Assembly: GCF_019744875.1 (NCBI RefSeq)
Contig: NZ_JAIETU010000006.1
Span: forward strand, 372,001-436,000
DNA length: 64,000 nt
Source of the DNA: Hyphomicrobium sp.
GTDB lineage: Bacteria > Pseudomonadota > Alphaproteobacteria > Rhizobiales > Hyphomicrobiaceae
Direction of reading: 5' to 3'
This document shows positions 1 to 7,500 of this stretch, one piece after another. The notes below the pieces were generated by a model, which ran no database searches, was not told the origin of the DNA, and was given only the letters and a program-made list of their open reading frames with translations. The translations under genes and the position numbers were made by a program. Each line of letters begins with the position of its first letter. Position 1 is the stretch's first letter.

Positions 1-581
1 AACTCGGCGCCCGAGATACCGATGATCACCTTGTCCTTGACGACGATGGGCGCCATCGTGCCCGTCTCGCCCTTCTTGGGATCGCCGTTGACGGCCTTCC
101 AGACTTCCTTGCCGGTCTTGGCGTCGATCGCGACGACCGTCGTATCGGCCTGGTGCAGGAACAGCTTGCCGTCTGCATAGGCGATGCCGCGGTTGACGGT
201 ATCGCAGCACATGACGCCGATAACCGACGGATCCTGCTTGGGCTGGTACTTCCAGAGGATCTGGTTCTCGTTGTCGAGATCGAGCGCGAAGATGTTGTTC
301 GGGAACGGCGTGTGAATATACATGATGTTGCCGATGACCAGCGGCGAGCCTTCGTGGCCGCGGAGAACACCGGTCGAGAACGTCCATGCGACCTTGAGAT
401 CGCCGACGTTCGATGCGTTGATCTGATCGAGCTTCGAGTACCGGTGATTTGCGTAGTCACCGGTGGGGATCGCCCACTGCTTCGAGTCGCTCGTGTTCTT
501 AATGACGTCGTCGTTAGCGAAGGCCGGCATCGCCAATGCCGACGTCATCAGTAGTGCGACCGCACATCCTGATCTGCGCAT
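1..581 (-). CDS. xoxF: PQQ-dependent lanthanide-type methanol dehydrogenase XoxF, partial
   Basis: The protein would oxidise methanol in the periplasm, passing electrons from PQQ to a cytochrome c. The visible 193 codons are the N-terminal part; the gene continues past the left edge. It starts at ATG 581-579 behind a strong AAGGAGG ribosome site (plus-strand 589-595). A signal peptide ends about residue 22 (ALAMPAFA). XoxF-like stretches include [14 protein letters not shown], the vicinal cysteine pair in [10 protein letters not shown] (residues 125-126) and a beta-propeller stretch ending DAKTGK. The wording matches XoxF better than the calcium enzyme MxaF, but the lanthanide-diagnostic Asp lies outside the window, so that point is from family resemblance. 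Its neighbours do not look functionally linked to the polyketide genes. Confidence 0.88.
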   Translation of the reverse strand, partial: MRRSGCAVALLMTSALAMPAFANDDVIKNTSDSKQWAIPTGDYANHRYSKLDQINASNVGDLKVAWTFSTGVLRGHEGSPLVIGNIMYIHTPFPNNIFALDLDNENQILWKYQPKQDPSVIGVMCCDTVNRGIAYADGKLFLHQADTTVVAIDAKTGKEVWKAVNGDPKKGETGTMAPIVVKDKVIIGISGAE

Positions 582-966
582 ATGTGTTCCTCCTTGAGAT
601 GGTTTTTTGGCTTCGAAAGCTTGCGCTTTCGGCGGAGTGCGCGGCGCTGGGTTCGACGTGGTGTGTGCCAAGTGTTCCTGTGCCGATTACCTCTGCGCGG
701 CAAAGATAGGGGCCGGTCGTCGCTCGGCCCTAGGACCGCTCCTGGACGATCACGTGGTGCCAGGGCGGTGCCGCGGTGTGGGCTGTCGGACCTTTGTTTT
801 GGGCCCATCCTGGCTTCGCAACCGAGCCGATGCGGGCGAGACATCTGGCGCGGAAACGCACGTTTCACAGTCAATGGGGACGCGTGGTCCCATGATCTGG
901 CGGCGGCGTGGCCCTATAGATTGGCCACGCGAGCGCTATATGATGGTGCCACGTCGCGCCTGACCG
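582..966. other. Intergenic region between xoxF and the MocR-type regulator
   Basis: About 385 bases separate two divergent genes. It must hold the xoxF promoter on the minus strand and the regulator promoter on the plus strand. I see no convincing open frame with a ribosome site. The only clear structure is the repeat pair at 906-958, described separately. No consensus sigma-70 promoter with correct spacing was identified by eye. Confidence 0.6.
906..958 (+). promoter_or_regulatory. Repeat-rich candidate operator upstream of the MocR-type gene
   Basis: Two structures overlap here. One is a perfect inverted repeat, GCGTGGCC (906-913) and GGCCACGC (923-930), with a 9-base spacer. The other is an imperfect direct repeat: CTATA at 914-918 and again at 936-940, each followed by a GAT/TGG-like block and CCACG. 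The copies are 22 bases apart, close to two helical turns. MocR/GabR/PdxR-type regulators commonly bind direct repeats near their own promoter, so autoregulation is plausible. That role is inference. Confidence 0.4.
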
Positions 967-990
967 GTGGTGCTCGCTGGAGAAAATGCC

Positions 991-2505
991 GTGCCCTTAC
1001 CGCTTAAACTTCATGCGGCCAGCCCGATAAGTCTGCAAACGCAGATCTTCGAACAGGTGCGCAGCATGATCCTCGAAGGGCGGCTGAGGCCGGGCGAGGC
1101 TCTGCCGTCGACGCGGACGCTGAGCGAGCAGTTCGGGATTGCGCGCAATACGACGGCGCTCGCGTACGACCGCCTGGCGGCGGAGGGATACATCGAGACG
1201 CGGCGGTCCGTGGGCACGTTCATCTCGATGCAGATCCCGGAAGGCGTTCTCTATACCGCCACGCATCGGCCCGCTTCGCCCGCGCGCAGCACGAAGCGTT
1301 CGGCGGTCAAAAGCTCTGATCCTCCTGCGCGATCGCAGGCGCTCGTCAATCCGAACCGGAAGCGGCTCGTTGCGGATTTCTGGGTCGGACGGCCCGATCC
1401 GGACTCGTTTCCGCGCAAGATCTGGGCGCAGTTGATCCATCGGCGACTGCTCGGCTCGGGATCGGCGCTGACGGAATACCGCGATCCGTCGGGTCTGCTT
1501 GAGCTTCGCGAGGCGATTGCCGAGCGCGTGCGGCCGACGCGCAATATCGTGACGAGCGCCGACGAGATCATCATTGTCGGCGGCTGCCAGGACGGCCTCA
1601 ACCTTGTGAGCCGGATGATGCTCGCAGCCGGCTCGACGGCGGTTGTCGAGACGCCCTGCTACCAGGGGGCCGCGTTTCTCTTCGAAAACTTCGGGGCCAA
1701 GATCGTGCCCGTTCCCGTCGACGAGCGCGGGCTCATTTGCGGGCGCCTGCCGGACGTGAGGAACGCGATCGCTTATGTCACGCCCTCTCACCAGTATCCG
1801 CTCGGGGTGACGCTTTCTCTCGAGCGCCGCCTGGAGCTGCTGGCCTGGGCGGCGGAAACCGATTCCTACATTCTCGAGGATGACTACGACAGCGACTTCC
1901 GATTCCACGGTGCTCCCCTCGCAGCGCTCAAGGGATTAGACCTGATGGGGCGTGTCATCTACCTCGGCACATTCTCCAAGAGCCTCGGCGCCGGGTTGCG
2001 TCTCGGCTATGTCATTTTCCCGACCGAGCTGCTCGAGCGCGCGCGTCACATGAAGACGCTCATGAACAATGGGCAGCCTTGGCTGGAGCAGGCAACGCTT
2101 GCGGACTTCATGGAGAGCGGCGGCTACGAACGGCACGTCCGGCGCATCCGCAAGCTCTATTACTCGCGCCGCAATGCGCTTCTGGCAGCGCTCGACAAGC
2201 ATTTTGGCGGGGGCGAGATCATCGGCGCGGAAGCGGGAATGCATCTCGCCTGGCGGCTTCCCCACGACTTGCCGCCGGCAAGCGAGATCGAGAAGCTGGC
2301 CATCGAAGCGGGCGTCGGCGTCTACACGCTGGCGACGGGTGCGGCCGTCAACTTCGAAACCTCGGCTGACAGCGACCGCTATCTCGTGCTCGGCTTCTCG
2401 TCCTTGACGGAACGCGAGATCTCGAAAGGCATCGCGCGGCTCGCGGAGGTGCTTTCGGTCAAAGCGTCGGGGCAGCGCCGCGCCGCGCAAGCGCTGGCCC
2501 GCTAA
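991..2505 (+). CDS. MocR-family (GntR/aminotransferase) transcriptional regulator
   Basis: This is a cytoplasmic transcription factor made of an N-terminal GntR winged helix-turn-helix and a C-terminal fold-type I aminotransferase-like domain that binds PLP. The winged helix is visible in the first 75 residues, with LRPGEALPSTRTLSEQFGIAR as its core. The large domain contains the Schiff-base lysine in GTFSKSLG, encoded at 1978-1980. The open frame can begin at GTG 967. GTG 991 is preferred because GGAG lies at 979-982 with an 8-base spacer; this gives 504 residues. Related proteins control vitamin B6, GABA or taurine metabolism; the target here is unknown. It diverges from xoxF and converges with the glycosyltransferase with only 19 bases between stops. 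The start codon is the main uncertainty. Confidence 0.85.
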   Translation: MPLPLKLHAASPISLQTQIFEQVRSMILEGRLRPGEALPSTRTLSEQFGIARNTTALAYDRLAAEGYIETRRSVGTFISMQIPEGVLYTATHRPASPARSTKRSAVKSSDPPARSQALVNPNRKRLVADFWVGRPDPDSFPRKIWAQLIHRRLLGSGSALTEYRDPSGLLELREAIAERVRPTRNIVTSADEIIIVGGCQDGLNLVSRMMLAAGSTAVVETPCYQGAAFLFENFGAKIVPVPVDERGLICGRLPDVRNAIAYVTPSHQYPLGVTLSLERRLELLAWAAETDSYILEDDYDSDFRFHGAPLAALKGLDLMGRVIYLGTFSKSLGAGLRLGYVIFPTELLERARHMKTLMNNGQPWLEQATLADFMESGGYERHVRRIRKLYYSRRNALLAALDKHFGGGEIIGAEAGMHLAWRLPHDLPPASEIEKLAIEAGVGVYTLATGAAVNFETSADSDRYLVLGFSSLTEREISKGIARLAEVLSVKASGQRRAAQALAR

Positions 2506-2524
2506 CACGCTTGTTTTCTCGCGC

Positions 2525-4546
2525 CTAGGGCTGCCAGAGGCGGTTGTCGGACGCGATGTGCTCAGATTCAGCCCACACCGCGAGCCGTTGGCGATAGGCC
2601 TCGCGGAGGTGCTCCGTGGTGGCGTGGTGCGTGCCGGAGACGGCGAAGTCGAGGCCGATCTCAAAGTAGGCGTTCATGTTCGTGAAGTTGGGCTTTGGCA
2701 GCCGGTCTTCGACGGCCTCGGTCCACATGTGATGGAACAGGGCTTCCAGCTCGCGTACAAGGCGCGGCGTATCGAACAGGGTCGATGACGGCCGGTTGGC
2801 TTCGAGACGCGCCTTGAGGCTATCCGTTTCGGCCTGGTTGCGGCCCAGTGCGATGGCGCGCTGGGTGAAGCTCTCGATGTCGTTGCAGACGAGATCGCCG
2901 AGGCCCGCTGCCTGCACCACGCTTGCACATACGCGCGCGGGGAACGTCGTGCCGGTGTAGGTCAGCACGGGAACGCCGATCCACATGGCATCGGATGCGG
3001 TGGTGTGCGCCCCATAGGGGCTGTTGTCCAAGAAGAGATCCGCGAGGCGGTACCGCGCCAGATGCTCGGGGTTGGGCTGGCGGCCGGCAAACACCAGACG
3101 TTCGGGCGCGACACCTGCCTCAGCCGCGGCCGCGCGGAGGCGCTCGTCGGTTGCGGTGCCGCCGCTCAGCAGCCACAGCACGCTGTCCGGGACCTCACGC
3201 AGAATGGTGAGCCAGGCGTCGAGAACATCCGGCGTGAGTTTCTGCGAGCCGTTGAAGCAGCAGTAAACGTATCCATGGGCCGGCAATCCGGCGTCTTCCC
3301 GGCTCGGCGTGGCCTCTGCGACGACGCGCTTGCGGTCGTTGGGTTGATAGCAGGGAAGGCGCAGCACCTTTTCCGAGACGTAGATCTCGTCCTCTTCCGG
3401 CAGCACGATGGGGTCCGCGATGATGTAGTGATGATGCGTGCTGCCCATCGTGCCAGGATAGCCGAACCAATTCACGGCAACGGGAGCAGGGCGATAGGCA
3501 AAGATGCGGGAGCGCGCGTCCTTGGTGTAGCCGTTGAGGTCGATCAGGATGTCGATGCCATCGGCGTGAATGCGCTGGGCGGCATCGGCATCGGAGAGCC
3601 GCGTGATGTCGACCCAGTGGTCGACGGCCTGCTCGGCGCGGCGGCGCGTCGGATCCATGCGATCGATGCCGCAGTAGTAGGCCGTGATCTCGAACGCGGT
3701 CTTGTCGTGGCATTCGAGAACGTCGGCCATCGCGAAGCCCACCGCGTGCTCGCGCAGGTCGGATGAAATGTAACCGATGCGCAGCTTGCCGCCACGTCCG
3801 GACCGCTTCCGGGCCGAGCCGTCGGGGCAGAGCGGCGTGCGCGGCGCGCCGGTCAGCTCGCGGCTGTATTTGTGTGCGCGCGCCAGCGCGAACATCGGAT
3901 CGTGGCTCAGGGCGGCGAGAGAGAGCGGCGAGATCGCTGCATAGAGCTTGGCCACGTCGACATGCTCGCTGCCGGCCATGACTGGCCATTTGCATTGGCG
4001 CTGGCGCGCGGCGACCCAGTGCTGCACGACCTCGGGCTGATGCGCATTGATGTCGAGAGACTGCCTCAGCGCGTCTTCGGCGGGCTCGTCCTGCTGGAAT
4101 GCTTCGAGCACGCGGCCGAGCTGCTGCAACGCGATGAGCTTGTGCTTCACCGAGTTGCCGTCGATCGAAGCCGTCTGGGCGACGAGCTGAAGCCACTGCG
4201 TGACGGCGCCGCCGGCCTGTCCGTCGTCTTCCAGCAGCCGCCCGAGATTGATGTGGGAGGGCAGAAAATCCGACTTGATGCTGAGGCTGGCCCGCAAAGC
4301 GTTCATGGCGCCGTAGCGGTCGCCCGCTTTGTTCAGGGCGACGCCGTAGTTGAAGTAGACCGCGTGGAGCAGCGGGTTCGTGGGATTGCGCGCGATCCAA
4401 TCGCGATAGCTGTTTGCCGCGCCCGCGATATCGCCCTGCTGCTCCTGGGCATCGGCGAGCGTGAAGAGGTCGCCGACACTCAGGGTGTCGAGGCGGATAG
4501 GCGGCGTTTCGGGCGGATTGGCAGGGAACGACGGAACAATGGTCAT
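2525..4546 (-). CDS. TPR-containing SPINDLY/OGT-family O-linked N-acetylglucosamine transferase (GT41)
   Basis: A 673-residue cytoplasmic glycosyltransferase of the OGT family. It would transfer a sugar, usually GlcNAc from UDP-GlcNAc, to Ser or Thr of a protein. Residues about 25-190 form TPR helices (repeats around FTLADAQEQQG, FNYGVALNKAG and SHINLGRLLED). Residues about 245-640 are the catalytic part, with the HAVGF histidine motif after ISSDLRE, DLNGYT, and FNGSQKLTP containing the lysine expected to contact UDP. Length is normal for bacterial TPR-OGTs. The start is ATG 4546 with AAGGA upstream. It lies 42 bases after the octapeptide-repeat gene on the same strand, so the two are probably co-transcribed. 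The Ser/Thr-rich repeat protein is the obvious candidate substrate, by inference. Confidence 0.9.
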   Translation of the reverse strand: MTIVPSFPANPPETPPIRLDTLSVGDLFTLADAQEQQGDIAGAANSYRDWIARNPTNPLLHAVYFNYGVALNKAGDRYGAMNALRASLSIKSDFLPSHINLGRLLEDDGQAGGAVTQWLQLVAQTASIDGNSVKHKLIALQQLGRVLEAFQQDEPAEDALRQSLDINAHQPEVVQHWVAARQRQCKWPVMAGSEHVDVAKLYAAISPLSLAALSHDPMFALARAHKYSRELTGAPRTPLCPDGSARKRSGRGGKLRIGYISSDLREHAVGFAMADVLECHDKTAFEITAYYCGIDRMDPTRRRAEQAVDHWVDITRLSDADAAQRIHADGIDILIDLNGYTKDARSRIFAYRPAPVAVNWFGYPGTMGSTHHHYIIADPIVLPEEDEIYVSEKVLRLPCYQPNDRKRVVAEATPSREDAGLPAHGYVYCCFNGSQKLTPDVLDAWLTILREVPDSVLWLLSGGTATDERLRAAAAEAGVAPERLVFAGRQPNPEHLARYRLADLFLDNSPYGAHTTASDAMWIGVPVLTYTGTTFPARVCASVVQAAGLGDLVCNDIESFTQRAIALGRNQAETDSLKARLEANRPSSTLFDTPRLVRELEALFHHMWTEAVEDRLPKPNFTNMNAYFEIGLDFAVSGTHHATTEHLREAYRQRLAVWAESEHIASDNRLWQP

Positions 4547-4588
4547 GCGTATCGGTCCTTGAAGCTCACGCGATCAATTCGACTTCAA

Positions 4589-7500
4589 TCAGGAAACTGC
4601 GGCTTCGAGCGCTGCGATCTGCTCGCTGGTCATGCTGGCGAGCTGCGTCTCGGTGAAGGCGGAAATCTGCACGCCGTTGAGGGCGCCGATCGTGGTGGTG
4701 GTCAACCCGCTGATGGCCGTGGGAGTCAGAGAGCCGATCTGGGTGGTGGTGAGGCCAGCCACCTGGTTGGTCGAGAACGATGCGATGACGCTGGGCGACA
4801 TGCTGTTGAGCTGCTGCGTCGAAAGTGCGCCGATCTGAGTGGGTGAGAGCGCGCCCAGCTGAGACGCGCTGAGCGCGGCCAGCATCGACGTGGTCATGTT
4901 GACGATCTGAGACGCGTCGAAGGCTGCGATCTGCGTTTGCGTGAGGGCTGCGATCTGCGGTGTGGTCAGGGCGCGGATCTGGACGCGCAGGAGGCCCGAA
5001 AGCTGTGTGGGGCTGAGGCCCGCGATGTCCGTTTCTGACATGGCGCGGATCTGGGTCGAGTCCATCGCAGCAATCTGCGTTGCCCTGAGGCCGGAGAACT
5101 GCGTCTCGGTCAGGGCGGCGATCTGCGCCTCGCTCAGGCCGGGGAGAGCACCAGCCGAGATTGCGCCGATCTGCGTCGAGGAGAGCGCGCCGAGCTGGGT
5201 TTCGGTGAGGCTTGCCAGTTGCGTCGAGGTCAGGCCGCCGATGCCGGTTCGCGACAGCAATCCAACCTGCGTGGTCGTCAGGCTTTCGATCTGGCTTGGC
5301 GTCAACGCGCCGATGCCCGTGGCGGACAGCCCGGCCAGTTGCGTGCTCGTCAGCGCCTTGAGTTGCGTGGTGGTCAGGCCGGCGATGGCGGTGCTCGACA
5401 GTGCGGCGATCTGGGTCGCGCGGACGGACGACATCTGCTCGCTGGTGAGCGCCGAGATCTGCGTGTTCGTGAGGCCGGAGATTGCGCTTGTCGAGAGCGC
5501 GCCGATCTGCGTCACGGTCAGCGCGCGCAGTTGCGACGTGCTGAGGGACGCAAGCGTGGTCGCCTTCAGGCCGGCCAGCGAGTCGGGCGCGAGCGCTTGG
5601 AGTTGCCGCGTCGAGAGAGAGTCGATCTGGGTTGTGCTCAGCGCGCCGATCTGGGTGGCGCTCAGGCCAGCGAGCTGCGTGGTCGTGAGCGAGGCGAGGC
5701 GCGTGCTCGAAAGGCTGTTGATCGCGGTGGTAGAGAGGCCGGCGATCTGCTGCGGGTCGAGGGCTGCGAACTTCGACGGCGTGAGAGACTCGATCTGCGT
5801 GACGGTCAGGCCCGAGAGCCCCGAGGGCGAGAGCGCCTTGAACTGGCTTGCGGCCAATGCGCCGAGTTGCGTGGTCGTCAAGCTTGCGACCTGCGACGAG
5901 GTCAGGCCGTAGAGCGCGGTCGTGCTCAACACGCGGATCTGATCCGGCGTCAGGCTGCCGAGCTGGGTGACGGAGAGCGCGGCGATGCCCGTCGTCGAGA
6001 GCGCGCTGAACTGGGTGGTGGTGAGCGCGGCAAGCTCGGACTCGGAGAGCCCGGAGAGCGCGGTCGGCGAAAGGGCCGCGATCTGCGTGGGCGTGAGGCT
6101 CGTGAGCTGGCTCGTCGAGAGCGCGCCGATCTGGGTGGCGCTGAAGCCGCTGATGGCCGTTCCCGAGAGGGCCCTGAGGCTTGTCGTCGAAAGGCCGGCG
6201 AGCTGCTGCGTCGTCAGCGCCGCGGTGTGCTCCGAGGTGAGCCCAGCGAGCTGCGTGGCCGACAGGCGCGCGATCTGGGTTGTCGTGAGGCTGGCGATCT
6301 GCGCGGTCGTGAGGCCGCGAATTTGCGTCATGGTGAGGGCGCCGAACTGAGCGGTGCTCAGGCCGGCCAACTGTTCGGTCGAAAGCGCGCCGATCGCGCT
6401 CGGCGCGAGGGCTGCGAGCTGGGTCGGTGTCAGGGCCGCAAGCTGTGAGGTGGTCAGCGCCGCGGATTGCGCGTCGGTCAGGCCGCCGAGCGCGGCGGTC
6501 GACAGGGCGGCAAGGCGCGCGGGCGACTGGCTCTGGAGCTGCGCCGTGGTGAGCGCCGCGACCTGCTGGCCGGTCAGGCCACGCAGTTGTTGGGTCGTCA
6601 ACGCCGAAAGCTGATCTGTGGTGAGCGACGAAATCGCGGCCGTAGAGAGGCCGGCGAGCTGCGTTGAAGAGAGCGATTCCAACTGGCCGATGTTGATCGC
6701 AGCAACCTGGACCTCGCCCAGGGCGCCCAACTGGGTTGCGGTGAGGCCGCGCAGCTGGGTGGTGGTGAGCGCGGCAATCGCGGTCGTCGAAAGTCCGGCC
6801 AAAGCCGATGTCGAGAGCCCCGAGATCTGCCGCGAGGTCAATGCTCCGAGCTGTTCCGAGCTGAGGCCGGAAATCTGAGACGCCGTCAGTCCGGCAATCT
6901 GCTCGGACAGGAACATTGCGAGCCGCTCCGGCCCGAATGCGCCGAGCTGCGCCGGGGTCAGTGTTCCGAGCTGCGTCGCGGTGAGGCCGCGCAGCAGCCG
7001 GTCGTCGAGCCCGGACAGGGTCGTTGCATCCAACGCCGCAAGGGCTGCTGGCGCAATGCCGCCGAGCTGGGTCGAGCTCAAGCTCGCGAGCAGCGTGGTC
7101 GACAGGCCGGCGATCCGCGTGCCGTCGAGGGCGGCGATCTGTGCCGCGCTCAGTCCATCGGCCTGCAGCGTCGTAAGCAACTGGAGCTGGTCGTCGGTCA
7201 GGGCGGACAGGGTGGAGGGCAGCAGCGAGCCGATCTGGTTCGACGACAGCGCGGAGAAATGCCCGGCGGGGAGGCTTTCGATCTGCGTGGCGGTGAGCCC
7301 GCGCATCTGCGTGGCGGTCAGGCTCGAGAACTGAGCCGCCGAGAGGGCGCCGATCTGCTCGGTCGAGAGCGCGGACACCTGCGCGGCGCGTAACGCCAGG
7401 AGCTGGGTCGGGCTGAGAGACGCGATCTGCTCGGTTCCGAGCGAGCCGATGACTTCCGGTGCGATGCCAGCGATCTGCGACGTGGTCCAGCGTGACATCT

